A DNA stretch of 64,000 nucleotides from an uncultured Oscillospiraceae bacterium (GCA_934655875.1 CAKUHB010000001.1:186001-250000); one strand, 5' to 3'; numbered from the stretch's first letter, positions 1-8,906 are shown. The notes: generated from the letters alone by a model not told the origin. Made by a program: numbers and translations.

Positions 1-101
1 TGTTTCCTGTATTTTTGCGACTTCGCCGAACACTTGTGCAACTTGTCCGCTTTCATGGCTCTTTTTCCGCCACTCTTGTGCGGTTTTTTATTCAATTTCG
101 C

Positions 102-129
102 TTGACAATATGCATAACGTGCGTATAAT
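102..129 (+). promoter_or_regulatory. Promoter of the amino acid ABC importer
   Basis: A consensus -35 TTGACA (102-107) and -10 TATAAT (124-129) are separated by 16 bases, about 50 bases before the first gene of the transporter operon. A weak hairpin plus T-run at about 69-90 just upstream may terminate the preceding unit. Confidence 0.8.
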
Positions 130-139
130 TATGAGCATA
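109..139. promoter_or_regulatory. Interrupted dyad overlapping the -10 box
   Basis: TATGCATAA (109-117) and TTATGAGCATA (129-139) form an imperfect inverted repeat that straddles the -10 box of the importer promoter. This is a plausible repressor site; no regulator gene lies next to it in the window. Confidence 0.3.
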
Positions 140-182
140 CAAAACACAAACACATGCATATCGCATACAGGAGGAAAAAACA

Positions 183-1004
183 ATGAAAAAGCTGATTGCG
201 CTGCTGCTTGCAGCCATGATGGTGCTGGCGCTGGCCGCCTGCACCTCCACCGCATCCAAGGATACCGCCGATTCTGCCGCCGAGACCGAAGCGCCCGCAG
301 AAACCGCTGATTCCACCGCCGCTTCCGGCAAGCTGACCATGGCCACCGAAGCGACCTTCCCGCCGTATGAGTACTATGACGGCGACGCCATCGTCGGCAT
401 CGACGTGGAAGTCGCGCAGGCCATCGCCGCCAAGCTCGGCATGGAGCTGGAAGTCACCGATATCGCCTTTGACTCCATCATCCCCGGTGTTCAGACCGGC
501 AAGTACGACATGGGCATGGCCGGCATGACCGTGACCGACGAGCGTAAGGAGCAGGTCAACTTCTCCGATTCCTACGCCACCGGCGTGCAGGTCGTCATCG
601 TCAAGGACGACAGCGCCATCACCTCTGTCGATGATCTGTTCGCAGACGGCGCCAACACCGTCGTCGGCACGCAGGCCGGCACCACGGGCTTCATCTATGC
701 CACGTCCGACATCGAAGACGCCGGTCTCGGCACCGTCAAGTCCTTCGGCAAGACGACCGACGCCGTGGAAGCACTGAAGAACGGTCAGGTCGACTGCGTC
801 ATCCTCGACAATGAACCGGCCAAGGCTCTGGTTGCCGCCAATGAAGGTCTGCACATCCTCGACACCGAATATGCCGTTGAGGATTACGCCATCGCCATCG
901 CCAAGGAAAACACCGATCTGCTGGACAAGATCAACGCGGCTCTGACCGAGCTGAAGGACGACGGCACGCTGCAGTCCATCGTTGACAAGTACATCGGCAA
1001 GTAA
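183..1004 (+). CDS. Polar amino acid ABC transporter substrate-binding lipoprotein
   Basis: This 273-residue protein is the extracellular receptor of an amino acid importer. It has a classic lipoprotein signal: MKK, a hydrophobic stretch, and LAAC with Cys20 as the lipid-modified residue, followed by a Thr/Ser/Ala-rich linker to about residue 45. The mature part is a family 3 periplasmic-binding fold (SBP_bac_3), with the typical ATFPPYEY start and a GTQAGTTG ligand-loop sequence. The start is fixed by AGGAGG about 8 bases upstream. Permease and ATPase genes follow on the same strand, so the three make one importer. The exact amino acid (cystine, glutamine, arginine or another) cannot be read from sequence. 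Confidence 0.93.
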   Translation: MKKLIALLLAAMMVLALAACTSTASKDTADSAAETEAPAETADSTAASGKLTMATEATFPPYEYYDGDAIVGIDVEVAQAIAAKLGMELEVTDIAFDSIIPGVQTGKYDMGMAGMTVTDERKEQVNFSDSYATGVQVVIVKDDSAITSVDDLFADGANTVVGTQAGTTGFIYATSDIEDAGLGTVKSFGKTTDAVEALKNGQVDCVILDNEPAKALVAANEGLHILDTEYAVEDYAIAIAKENTDLLDKINAALTELKDDGTLQSIVDKYIGK

Positions 1005-1108
1005 TATTATAATTGTTGAAACTTCGCAACGGGACGGAGCCATGCTCCGCCCCGCTGCTGTGTACTTTTACCGTTATAAATCGATAGAAAAGAGGGAGCG
1101 CACTGCCC

Positions 1109-1858
1109 ATGTCTAAATGGTTTGCACAGTTGGCAGTCTGGTTTGCAAAGGTCGAAAAGGACTTTATCACCTGCTTTATCACCAAGGATCGCTGGAAATA
1201 TATCGTAAAGGGTCTGGGAAACACGCTTCAGATCGCACTGGCTGCCGTGCTTCTGGGCATTCTGATCGGCACGATCGTCGCGATCATCCGCTCGACCCAT
1301 GACAAAACGCATGAGACCATGCGCCCCGGCGTCGGCCGGGTGCTTCTGAACATCGCCGACTGGCTGTGCAAGGTCTATCTGACCGTCATCCGCGGCACGC
1401 CGGTCATGATCCAGATTCTCATTATGTTCTTCGTCATCTTCTCCACCGCGCGTGACGGCACGCCCGTCGCCATGCTGACGTTCGGCATCAACTCCGGCGC
1501 TTACGTCGCCGAGATCATCCGCGGCGGCATCATGGCCGTCGACGAGGGGCAGAACGAAGCCGGCCGCTCCCTTGGTCTCAACTTCGCGCAGACCATGCTC
1601 TACATCATCATCCCGCAGGCGCTCAAAAACGTCCTGCCCGCGCTGGCCAACGAGTTCATCGTCCTTCTGAAGGAGACCTCGGTCGCCTGCTATGTGGCCG
1701 TCAACGACCTGACCAAGGGCGGCGAGATCATCCGCTCGCAGACCTACATTCAGGCCATGCCGCTGCTGATCGTCGCGGCGCTGTACCTCATCATGGTCGT
1801 ATTCTTCTCGCATCTGGTAAGCAAGCTGGAAAGGAGGCTGCGCAGCAGTGACCACTGA
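1109..1858 (+). CDS. Amino acid ABC transporter permease
   Basis: This 249-residue integral membrane protein belongs to the His/Glu/Gln/Arg/opine family of importer permeases. It has several hydrophobic segments, the family RGTPVMIQ sequence near residue 96, and an EAA-type cytoplasmic loop (EAGRSLGLNF...IIIPQALKN, about residues 150-175) that docks on the ATPase. There is a longer than usual soluble N-terminal part (about 35 residues) before the first membrane segment. Its last codons overlap the ATPase start by 11 bases, which suggests translational coupling. Start ATG is preceded by a GAGGGAG ribosome site. Confidence 0.92.
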   Translation: MSKWFAQLAVWFAKVEKDFITCFITKDRWKYIVKGLGNTLQIALAAVLLGILIGTIVAIIRSTHDKTHETMRPGVGRVLLNIADWLCKVYLTVIRGTPVMIQILIMFFVIFSTARDGTPVAMLTFGINSGAYVAEIIRGGIMAVDEGQNEAGRSLGLNFAQTMLYIIIPQALKNVLPALANEFIVLLKETSVACYVAVNDLTKGGEIIRSQTYIQAMPLLIVAALYLIMVVFFSHLVSKLERRLRSSDH

Positions 1859-2594
1859 CGTTCTGATCCGTGTTCAGGATCTCAAAAAGCATTTCCCCGG
1901 CACGACGCCCATCAAGGCACTCGACGGCGTTTCCGTTGACATCAAAAAGGGCGAGGTCGTCGTTGTGATCGGCCCGTCCGGCTCCGGCAAATCCACGTTC
2001 CTGCGCTGCCTGAACCTGCTCGAGGTTCCGACCGGCGGGCAGATCCTCTTTGACGGCGTGGATATCACCGACAAGCGCTGCAACATTAACCTCCACCGGC
2101 AGAAGATGGGCATGGTGTTCCAGCATTTCAATCTCTTCCCCCATATGACCATCCTGCGCAACATGACGCTCGCGCCCATGAAGCTGCTGCACAAATCGCA
2201 GCAGGACGCGGAAGCGCAGGCGCTGAAGCTTTTGCAGCGCGTCGGTCTCGGCGACCGCGGCAGCGCCTATCCCGCCCAGCTCTCCGGCGGCCAGAAGCAG
2301 CGCGTGGCCATCGTCCGCGCACTCATGATGGAGCCGGAGGTCATGCTCTTCGACGAACCGACGAGCGCGCTCGACCCGGAAATGGTCGGCGAGGTGCTCG
2401 AGGTCATGAAGGAGCTGGCGCGCGACGGCATGACGATGGTCGTCGTCACGCATGAGATGGGCTTCGCCCGCGAGGTCGGCAGCCGCGTTCTGTTCATGGC
2501 AGACGGCAAGCTTGTCGAACAGGGCACCCCGGAGGCCATTTTTGAGCACCCGCAGAATCCCCGTCTACAGGATTTTTTGAGCAAAGTACTGTAA
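1848..2594 (+). CDS. Amino acid ABC transporter ATP-binding protein
   Basis: This 248-residue ATPase energises the preceding permease. Walker A GPSGSGKST sits at residues 42-50, the Q-loop at VFQHFNLFPH, the ABC signature LSGGQKQRV near 145 and Walker B VMLFDEPTSALD near 165, with the switch histidine in VVTHEMGFA. This is the GlnQ/HisP pattern. Translation starts at GTG 1848, supported by AGGAGG ten bases upstream, inside the end of the permease gene. A strong terminator follows about 50 bases after the stop, so the operon holds three genes. Confidence 0.94.
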   Translation: MTTDVLIRVQDLKKHFPGTTPIKALDGVSVDIKKGEVVVVIGPSGSGKSTFLRCLNLLEVPTGGQILFDGVDITDKRCNINLHRQKMGMVFQHFNLFPHMTILRNMTLAPMKLLHKSQQDAEAQALKLLQRVGLGDRGSAYPAQLSGGQKQRVAIVRALMMEPEVMLFDEPTSALDPEMVGEVLEVMKELARDGMTMVVVTHEMGFAREVGSRVLFMADGKLVEQGTPEAIFEHPQNPRLQDFLSKVL

Positions 2595-2646
2595 GCTTCA
2601 AGGGACGCGCCGCCATTCGGGCACGATCCCATCCTATCGTCCATCT

Positions 2647-2698
2647 GACTGCCCGATCCGCTCTTTTTGTGCGGATCGCGCAGTCGTTTTGTTTTTTG
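2647..2698 (+). terminator. Rho-independent terminator of the amino acid ABC operon
   Basis: A 15-base stem with one mismatch (2647-2661 with 2671-2685, GACTGC..CGATCCGC) is followed by a T-rich run (GTTTTGTTTTTTG). The rest of the gap to 2950 is AT-rich; apart from the promoter near its end nothing else was recognised. Confidence 0.9.
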
Positions 2699-2867
2699 TT
2701 CGCCGCAGTATCACAATTCCGCCTGAATCGCGCCGTTTCCCACGAAATGGTTTGATTTTTGCTTTATATGATTTTTATGATTGCCTATATGCAGTTTTAT
2801 ATCGATATATTTGTGTCGATTTTATCCGTTGAAAGTCCGTCAAAATGAACAGAAAATCAGAAAAAAC

Positions 2868-2895
2868 TTGATTTTTTCAAAAAGTCTGTTATCTT
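2868..2895 (+). promoter_or_regulatory. Candidate promoter of the apbE-rnf operon
   Basis: TTGATT (2868-2873) and TATCTT (2890-2895) are spaced by 16 bases in an AT-rich stretch, about 55 bases before apbE. No further promoter-sized gap occurs before rnfB, so this one may drive all nine genes. Confidence 0.55.
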
Positions 2896-2950
2896 AAACC
2901 TATGTATACCGGCGGCGTATCCGGCCGTCCGGCGAAAGGACTGCACCGGA

Positions 2951-3967
2951 TTGCACAACCATCTTTCTATGAAACATTTCCAGCTTCTTCTTATTTTCTG
3001 CCTGCCACTCCTGCTGCTGACCGGCTGCGCAGACGCCGGCAGCTCGCGCGAATTTTTCGCCATGGACACTGTCATGCAGGCCACGGCCTACGGCTCCGGT
3101 GCGGACGATGCCCTGCAAGCGGCGGAAGAAGAGATCTACCGGCTGGAGCGGCTTTTTTCCTGTCAGGCGCCCGAGGCAGAGCTTGCCCGCTGCAACCGCG
3201 CAGGACAGCTGACCGTCAGCGCCGAGACCGCCGCGCTGGTGCAGACGGCGCTCGATCTTTCCGAGGCGACCGGCGGCGCATATGACCCGACGCTCTATCC
3301 CCTGAGCCTCGCATGGGGCTTTTCCGGCGGAGCTTACCGCGTCCCGGACGCGGAGGAGCTGCGCTCGCTTCTTGCCGTGACCGGCGCATCCCGCGTCAGC
3401 GTGAACGGCTGCCGCGTCACCCTGCAGCCCGGCACACAGCTCGATCTCGGCGGCATTGCCAAGGGCTACGCCGCCGGGCAGCTCCGGAAGCTCCTGACGG
3501 ACGCAGGCGTCCGCTCAGCGATCCTCTCGCTGGGCGGCAACATTGCTGCCGTCGGCGCCAAACCAGACGGCAGCGACTGGCAGGTCGGCCTTCAGGATCC
3601 GCAGAATCCTGATACATATTTCGGCATTCTGTCCATCCGCGACGCGTGCGTCGTCACCTCCGGCGGCTATCAGCGCTATTTTGAGCAGGACGGCGTGCGC
3701 TACCATCATATTCTCGATCCGAAAACCGGCTGCCCCGCCGAGAGTGGACTTCTTTCCGTCAGCGTTGTTTCGGAAGACGATACGCTGGCCGACGCCCTGT
3801 CCACAGCCCTGTTCGTTATGGGCTTTGACGAAGGGCAGGCGCTCTGGCGCTCCGGTGCGCTCCCCTTTGAAGCCGTCTGGATGTTACAGGACGGCAGCGT
3901 CTGGCTGACGCCCGGCCTTTCCGGCAGCTACCGCTCCGAGCGTGCGTTTCAGGTGATCGGATCATGA
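2951..3967 (+). CDS. apbE: FAD:protein FMN transferase, lipoprotein
   Basis: ApbE attaches FMN covalently, through a phosphoester, to threonine in flavoproteins such as RnfG and RnfD. The protein of up to 338 residues has a lipoprotein signal with LTGC (Cys26 counted from the TTG start), placing it on the outer face of the membrane. Family motifs include FAMDTVM, the GGAYDPTLYPL segment, LDLGGIAKGYAAG and HHILDPKTGCPA. A TTG at 2951 has GAAAGGA ten bases upstream; an ATG at 2969 lacks a well-placed site, so TTG is preferred. It is the first gene of the rnf operon, consistent with a role in maturing RnfG and RnfD, both of which carry the acceptor motif here. Confidence 0.92.
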   Translation: MHNHLSMKHFQLLLIFCLPLLLLTGCADAGSSREFFAMDTVMQATAYGSGADDALQAAEEEIYRLERLFSCQAPEAELARCNRAGQLTVSAETAALVQTALDLSEATGGAYDPTLYPLSLAWGFSGGAYRVPDAEELRSLLAVTGASRVSVNGCRVTLQPGTQLDLGGIAKGYAAGQLRKLLTDAGVRSAILSLGGNIAAVGAKPDGSDWQVGLQDPQNPDTYFGILSIRDACVVTSGGYQRYFEQDGVRYHHILDPKTGCPAESGLLSVSVVSEDDTLADALSTALFVMGFDEGQALWRSGALPFEAVWMLQDGSVWLTPGLSGSYRSERAFQVIGS

Positions 3968-4332
3968 AGCAAAGAACATGGATCCTGATTTTCGCGGCGC
4001 TGGCCGCCGCGTGCCTGCTTATCTGGCTGCTGCCGGGGCGGCAGGCGAGGCTCGCCGCCGTCTATCAGGACGGGCAGCTCATCGCGCAGCTTGACCCGCG
4101 GCAGAACACGCAGCTGCGCGTCAGCGGCCCTGTGGGCGAGAATGTCATTACCGTCTCCGGCGGCGAGATCCGCATCACGCATGCCGATTGCCCGGATCAG
4201 CTCTGCGTGCTGCACGGGCCGCTCGCCGAGCATGGCGGGCCGATCGTCTGTCTGCCGAACCATCTGTCCGTGCAGTGGCTGCACGGCAGCGCCGGCGTCG
4301 ATGCCATCAGCGGAACGGGAGGTCTTTCATGA
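3964..4332 (+). CDS. NusG domain II-containing membrane-anchored protein
   Basis: This 122-residue protein has one N-terminal membrane segment (about residues 6-25) and an extracellular NusG_II-type beta domain with Cys residues in ADCPDQLC and IVCLPN. Such proteins are often found next to apbE and rnf genes in Firmicutes, but their role is not established. It overlaps apbE by 4 bases and the next gene by ATGA, so translation is probably coupled. An accessory role in Rnf assembly is inference only. Confidence 0.8.
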   Translation: MKQRTWILIFAALAAACLLIWLLPGRQARLAAVYQDGQLIAQLDPRQNTQLRVSGPVGENVITVSGGEIRITHADCPDQLCVLHGPLAEHGGPIVCLPNHLSVQWLHGSAGVDAISGTGGLS

Positions 4333-4871
4333 AGCTTCGCAAGCTGACGCTGACCGCCGTTCTGACTGCTGCGGCGCTCGTCATGTTCGTCCTGGAAAGC
4401 CAGCTGCCGCCCTTGACCATGATCCCCGGCATCAAGCCCGGGCTTTCCAATATCTTTACGCTGTTCACCATGGAAGCGCTCGGGCCGGGCTGGGCCTTCG
4501 GCCTGTTTCTGGTCCGCGTGGTGCTGGGGAGCATGATCACCGGTCAGCTCTCCGCGCTTCTTTACAGTCTGGCGGGCGGACTTGCCGCGTATGCGGTGAT
4601 GCTCGCCCTGCGGCGGCCGCTGCACGGCCCGCAGCTGTGGGTCCGGAGCGTGCTGTGCGCCATCACGCACAATCTCGGACAGCTGGCTGCGGCGTCCGTC
4701 ATTGCCGCGACCCGCGCAGTATGGTATTACCTGCCGGTTCTGATACTGGCAGCGATAGCTTCCGGAGCCCTTACCGGACTTTGCGCACAGCTGATTCTCA
4801 GCCGCCTGCGCAAAGCCGGATTCGTCCCGGTAAAAACGAGTAAGAGGAGGAAACAAACGGATGAGACCTAA
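4329..4871 (+). CDS. Gx transporter / heptaprenyl diphosphate synthase component I family membrane protein
   Basis: This is a 180-residue hydrophobic protein with about five membrane segments. The early MIPGIKPGLSNIFTL sequence and overall size match the Hpre_diP_synt_I (Gx transporter) family, which is recurrent beside apbE/NusG-II/rnf gene sets. Despite the family name, no prenyl synthase partner is present here, so the name should not be taken as a function. Start ATG 4329 overlaps the upstream stop (ATGA). Its 3' end overlaps the rnfC start by 11 bases. Confidence 0.78.
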   Translation: MKLRKLTLTAVLTAAALVMFVLESQLPPLTMIPGIKPGLSNIFTLFTMEALGPGWAFGLFLVRVVLGSMITGQLSALLYSLAGGLAAYAVMLALRRPLHGPQLWVRSVLCAITHNLGQLAAASVIAATRAVWYYLPVLILAAIASGALTGLCAQLILSRLRKAGFVPVKTSKRRKQTDET

Positions 4872-6204
4872 AATGCACGGCGTGCATGTGCCGAACCGCA
4901 AATATACCGCGGAGCTGGCCGCGCTGCGCCTGCCCATCCCGGAAACGGTGGAGATCCCGATGTCCATGCACATCGGCGCGCCCGCCATTCCGGTCGTCAA
5001 GCCCGGAGACACCGTCAAGGTCGGGCAGCTCATCGGCAAGGCCGGCGGCTTCGTCTCCGCGCCCATCTACGCCAGCGTATCCGGAACCGTCAAAAAGATC
5101 AATCAGGCAGTCGCCTCCAGCGGCCGTCTGATGCAGACCGTCGTCATTGAAGCCGACGGCAGGCAGGAGCTTCTGGAGGAGCTGCATCCGCCAAAGCTCG
5201 ACACCATGCAGGACTTCCTTGACGCCGTCCGTGAGAGCGGACTTGTCGGTCTCGGCGGCGCGGGCTTCCCGACCGTCGTCAAGCTGACCGTCAAGAATCT
5301 GGAGCAGGTCAAGGCCGTCATCATTAACGGCGCGGAGTGCGAGCCGTACATCACCTCCGACACCCGCACGATGCTCGACCGCTCGCAGGAGGTTCTCGAG
5401 GGTGCACGGCTGGTGCAGCACTTCCTACAGGTCAGGCGCGTGATCTTCGCGATCGAAGACAACAAGCCCGTCTGTATCCGCACCTACCGCAAGCTCGTCA
5501 AGGACGAACAGGGCATGGAGGTCTGCCCCCTCAAATCGCTCTACCCGCAGGGCGGCGAGAAGGTGCTGATCTACAACACCATCGGCGAGGTCGTCCCCGA
5601 GGGCAAGCTCCCGCTGGATGTCGGCGCGATCGTCCTCAACTGCACCACGCTCGCCAACATCGCGCGGTACTGCAAGACTGGCATTCCGCTCGTTGAAAAG
5701 TGCATCACGGTCGACGGCTCCGCCGTCGCCAAGCCGAAGAACGTCATTGTCCCCATCGGCATGCGCATCGGCGACGTGTTTGAAGCCTGCGGCGGCTTCT
5801 GCGAGGAGCCGAAGAAGGTGCTCTACGGCGGCCCGATGATGGGCATTGCCGTGCCGGATCTCGACCAACCCGTCCTGAAAAACACCAACGCCATCCTCGC
5901 GCTGACGGAAAAGGACGCTGCCCTGCCCGAGCCGACCGCCTGCATCCGCTGCGGCCGCTGCATCCGCCACTGTCCGCTGCGGCTCATGCCGTCGCAGATC
6001 GAATCGGCCTACAACGCCGGCAGCATGGAAAAGCTGCAGGAGCTGAAGGTCAATCTCTGCATGGAGTGCGGCTGCTGCTCGTTCGGCTGCCCCGCCCACC
6101 GGCCGCTGGTGCAGACCAATAAGCTTGCCAAGGCGAAGCTCGCCGCATGGCGCAAGGCGCAGAGCGAAAAGCTGGACGCCGGAAAGGAGGCCGTCAAGAA
6201 ATGA
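4861..6204 (+). CDS. rnfC: Rnf electron transport complex subunit C
   Basis: RnfC is the peripheral cytoplasmic subunit that exchanges electrons with NAD(H) in the ferredoxin:NAD+ oxidoreductase that pumps Na+ or H+. The 447-residue protein has the N-terminal barrel-sandwich region, a Rossmann-like FMN/NADH site starting at GLGGAGFPT (about residue 129) and two [4Fe-4S] motifs, CIRCGRC at about 361 and CMECGCC at about 400. It lacks the long Ala/Lys tail of enterobacterial RnfC, as is usual in Clostridia. Start ATG follows an AGGAGG. It is the first of six contiguous rnf genes in the clostridial order C-D-G-E-A-B. Confidence 0.95.
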   Translation: MRPKMHGVHVPNRKYTAELAALRLPIPETVEIPMSMHIGAPAIPVVKPGDTVKVGQLIGKAGGFVSAPIYASVSGTVKKINQAVASSGRLMQTVVIEADGRQELLEELHPPKLDTMQDFLDAVRESGLVGLGGAGFPTVVKLTVKNLEQVKAVIINGAECEPYITSDTRTMLDRSQEVLEGARLVQHFLQVRRVIFAIEDNKPVCIRTYRKLVKDEQGMEVCPLKSLYPQGGEKVLIYNTIGEVVPEGKLPLDVGAIVLNCTTLANIARYCKTGIPLVEKCITVDGSAVAKPKNVIVPIGMRIGDVFEACGGFCEEPKKVLYGGPMMGIAVPDLDQPVLKNTNAILALTEKDAALPEPTACIRCGRCIRHCPLRLMPSQIESAYNAGSMEKLQELKVNLCMECGCCSFGCPAHRPLVQTNKLAKAKLAAWRKAQSEKLDAGKEAVKK

Positions 6205-7106
6205 ATCTCATAATTTCCGCTTCCCCGCATATCTACTCCGGCGCAACGACCCGCAAGATCATGGGCGACGTTCTGATCGCCCTGTGTCCGGCGCTTATCG
6301 CCGCCGTCGTCATCTTCGGCTGGCGGGCGCTGCTCATCACGGCCGTATGCGCGGCTGCGTGCGTCTTCTTCGAGTGGGGTTTTGAAAAGCTTTGCCATAA
6401 GCCGTCCACCATCGGCGATCTGTCCGCCGTGGTGACGGGCGTCATTCTGGCCTACAATCTGCCGGTCACGATCCCGCTGTGGCAGGCCGTGTTCGGCTGT
6501 CTCGTGGCCATCGTCGCCGTCAAGCAGCTGTTCGGCGGCATCGGCAAAAACTTCGCCAATCCCGCCCTTGTCGGCAGAATCGTTCTGTTTTTGTCCTTCT
6601 CCAAGACCATGACCGCATGGGTCTTCCCGGACGCGGTCTCCTCAGCAACGCCGCTGGCACAGCTGGCCGCCGGGCAGTCGCCCGATTTTATGCAGCTGCT
6701 GCTCGGCAATCACGGCGGCTGCATCGGTGAAACGTGCGCGCTGGCGCTGCTGCTGGGCGGTGCGTATCTTCTCATCCGCGGCGTTATCACGTGGCACACG
6801 CCCGTGAGCTTCATCGGCACGGTCTTCGTTCTGTCGCTGATCCTTGGTCAGGACGCTGCCCGGCAGATCCTGTCCGGCGGTCTGCTGCTCGGTGCGTTCT
6901 TCATGGCAACCGATTATGTGACCGCGCCGCAGACGCCCTGGGGCCGCGCGCTCTTCGGTATCGGCGCAGGCATCCTGACCTGCCTGATCCGCTTCTACGG
7001 CAGCTACGCCGAAGGCGTATCGTTCGCGATCCTGTTCATGAACATCCTGACGCCGTACCTGTCCAAGTGGACTGCGAGCAAGCCGTTTGGAGGTGCAAAG
7101 GCATGA
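6201..7106 (+). CDS. rnfD: Rnf electron transport complex subunit D
   Basis: RnfD is a polytopic membrane subunit that carries covalently bound FMN. The 301-residue protein begins SPHIYSG, as the family does, and contains the flavinylation motif VSSATPL with the acceptor Thr at residue 150. The start at 6201 overlaps the rnfC stop by 4 bases (ATGA) and has AAAGGAGG upstream. ApbE from the same operon is the expected FMN transferase. Confidence 0.95.
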   Translation: MNLIISASPHIYSGATTRKIMGDVLIALCPALIAAVVIFGWRALLITAVCAAACVFFEWGFEKLCHKPSTIGDLSAVVTGVILAYNLPVTIPLWQAVFGCLVAIVAVKQLFGGIGKNFANPALVGRIVLFLSFSKTMTAWVFPDAVSSATPLAQLAAGQSPDFMQLLLGNHGGCIGETCALALLLGGAYLLIRGVITWHTPVSFIGTVFVLSLILGQDAARQILSGGLLLGAFFMATDYVTAPQTPWGRALFGIGAGILTCLIRFYGSYAEGVSFAILFMNILTPYLSKWTASKPFGGAKA

Positions 7107-7645
7107 AAAACACGCAGGAAATCCGGAAATCCATCGTGGTTCTCGTCGTGATCTGTCTGCTGACGTCAGCAGCGCTCGCTGTCGTCAACCACTTCACCGC
7201 GCCCGTGTCAGCCGCCAACGCCGCCGCGCGCGAGCAGCAGGCCCGGCTGGACGCCGTGCCGGAAGCGGCTTCCTTCGAGCCGATCGAGTCGGCGCTTCCC
7301 GACAGTGTCGTGAACGCCTACACCGCGCTGGACGCGTCCGGCGCTCCCGTCAGCTATCTCTTCACCGTCGAGGGCAAGGGCTTCGGCGGCACCATTCAGG
7401 TGCTCTGCGTCATCGGCAGCGACGGTCTCATCCGCACCTGCCGCACGATGGACGTCTCGTCTGAGACGACGACGCTCGGCGGCCAGACGGCAAACGAGAG
7501 CTATACCGGCCAGTATGCCGGGCAGGATGCTTCCCTCTCCGGCGTCAGCGCCATCTCCGGCGCGACCATCACCTCCACCGCCTACCGCGGCTGCGTGGAG
7601 ACGGCGTTTGAAGCGTTCGAGCTTGTAAAGGAGGGGCAGAAATGA
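7103..7645 (+). CDS. rnfG: Rnf electron transport complex subunit G
   Basis: RnfG is an FMN-binding subunit anchored by one N-terminal membrane helix (about residues 10-28), with its soluble FMN domain outside. The motif SGAT at 152-155 gives Thr155 as the likely covalent FMN site, preceded by the family sequence TTLGGQTANESY. At 180 residues it has normal length. It overlaps rnfD by 4 bases. Confidence 0.95.
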   Translation: MKNTQEIRKSIVVLVVICLLTSAALAVVNHFTAPVSAANAAAREQQARLDAVPEAASFEPIESALPDSVVNAYTALDASGAPVSYLFTVEGKGFGGTIQVLCVIGSDGLIRTCRTMDVSSETTTLGGQTANESYTGQYAGQDASLSGVSAISGATITSTAYRGCVETAFEAFELVKEGQK

Positions 7646-8316
7646 GTAAATTACAGAACTTTCTGAAGGGTCTCATCAAGGAAAACCCCGTCCTCGTCCT
7701 CGTCCTCGGCACGTGCCCGACGCTGGCGATCTCCACCTCGATCGTCGCGGCTTTCGGCATGGGCATTGCCGCCACCGCCGTTCTGATCCTGTCCAACATG
7801 GCCATTTCCGCCATCCGCAAGGTCGTGCCGGATCCGGTGCGCATCCCGTGCTACATTGTCGTCATCGCAGGCTTCGTCACCGTGGTCGAGCTGGTCATGG
7901 AAGCCTATGCCTTCAGTCTGTACCAGTCGCTCGGCGTCTATCTGTCCTTGATCGTCGTCAACTGCATCATTCTCGGCCGCGCCGAGATGTACGCCAGCAA
8001 GCACGGCGTCATCGATTCTGCGATTGACGGCGCGGGCATGGGCCTTGGCTTCACACTTGCCATCTGCGCCATGGCCGCCATCCGTGAGACGCTCGGCGCG
8101 GGCACGTTCTGCGGCTACCCCGTCCCCTGGTTCCACGACAACCCCATCGGTATCCTGACCATGGCGCCGGGCGGCTTCTTCGTGTTCGGCTGCATGATCG
8201 CGCTCATCAACAAGATCTCCAAGGGCAAGGCCATCAAGAAGAAAGAATTTGGCTGCGCCGGCTGCCCGGGCTGCGGCAAGGGTGCCTGCGAAGGAAAGGA
8301 GGCGGCTGAGAAATGA
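7642..8316 (+). CDS. rnfE: Rnf electron transport complex subunit E with Cys-rich tail
   Basis: RnfE is one of two homologous six-helix membrane subunits (with RnfA) of the Rnf core. The 224-residue protein has the family GTCPTLA and LGVYLSLIVVNC sequences. Odd feature: after the last helix the tail KKKEFGCAGCPGCGKGACEG has four Cys in a CxxCxxCxxxxC arrangement within the last 20 residues or so. Such a tail could bind a metal or Fe-S cluster, but this is inference. It overlaps rnfG and rnfA by 4 bases each. Confidence 0.94.
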   Translation: MSKLQNFLKGLIKENPVLVLVLGTCPTLAISTSIVAAFGMGIAATAVLILSNMAISAIRKVVPDPVRIPCYIVVIAGFVTVVELVMEAYAFSLYQSLGVYLSLIVVNCIILGRAEMYASKHGVIDSAIDGAGMGLGFTLAICAMAAIRETLGAGTFCGYPVPWFHDNPIGILTMAPGGFFVFGCMIALINKISKGKAIKKKEFGCAGCPGCGKGACEGKEAAEK

Positions 8317-8906
8317 AAACCATGATCCTTGTCATCCTGACCGCCGCGATCACGAATAACTACGTGCTCGTCAAGTTCCTCGGCATCTGCCCGTTCCTCG
8401 GCGTCTCCAAGAAGCTCGACCAGGCCACCGGCATGTCGCTGGCTGTCATCTTCGTCGAGGTGCTGGCGACCGCCGTCACGTGGCCGATCTATCATTTCCT
8501 GCTGGCCGGTAAGGTCGATTTCACCTATATGGAGACGGTCGTCTTCATTCTGGTCATCGCCGCCCTCGTCCAGCTGGTCGAGATCGTCCTCAAGCGCTAT
8601 GTCCCCGCGCTGCACAAATCCCTCGGCGTCTATCTGCCGCTCATCACCACCAACTGCGGCGTTCTGGGCGTCACGATGAACGTCATCTCCGACGGCATGA
8701 ACTACGGCGAAGCACTCCTGACCGCCCTCGGCTGCGGCCTTGGCTTCTTCCTTGCGATGGTGCTGTTCTCCGGCGTCCGGTCGCGCGTGGAGGAAGCGGA
8801 GCCGCCCAAGAGCTTTGAGGGACTGCCCATTACCCTGATCTCCGCGGCCATCGTTTCCCTGTCATTTTTCGGACTGACCGGCATCATTGACCGGCTGTTC
8901 GGTTAA
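8313..8906 (+). CDS. rnfA: Rnf electron transport complex subunit A
   Basis: RnfA is the second six-helix core subunit, 197 residues, with NNYVLVKFLGICPFLGVS near the start and LGVYLPLITTNCGVLGV in the fourth quarter, both hallmarks of the family. The conserved Cys in these half-helix repeats hold the membrane [2Fe-2S] cluster together with RnfE in known structures. It is followed by rnfB after 12 bases. Confidence 0.95.
   Translation: MKTMILVILTAAITNNYVLVKFLGICPFLGVSKKLDQATGMSLAVIFVEVLATAVTWPIYHFLLAGKVDFTYMETVVFILVIAALVQLVEIVLKRYVPALHKSLGVYLPLITTNCGVLGVTMNVISDGMNYGEALLTALGCGLGFFLAMVLFSGVRSRVEEAEPPKSFEGLPITLISAAIVSLSFFGLTGIIDRLFG

Noticed and set aside
4329..4871. Heptaprenyl diphosphate synthase function for the Gx-type protein
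   Set aside because: It is a small multi-helix membrane protein with no prenyl synthase motifs or partner; the family name is historical.
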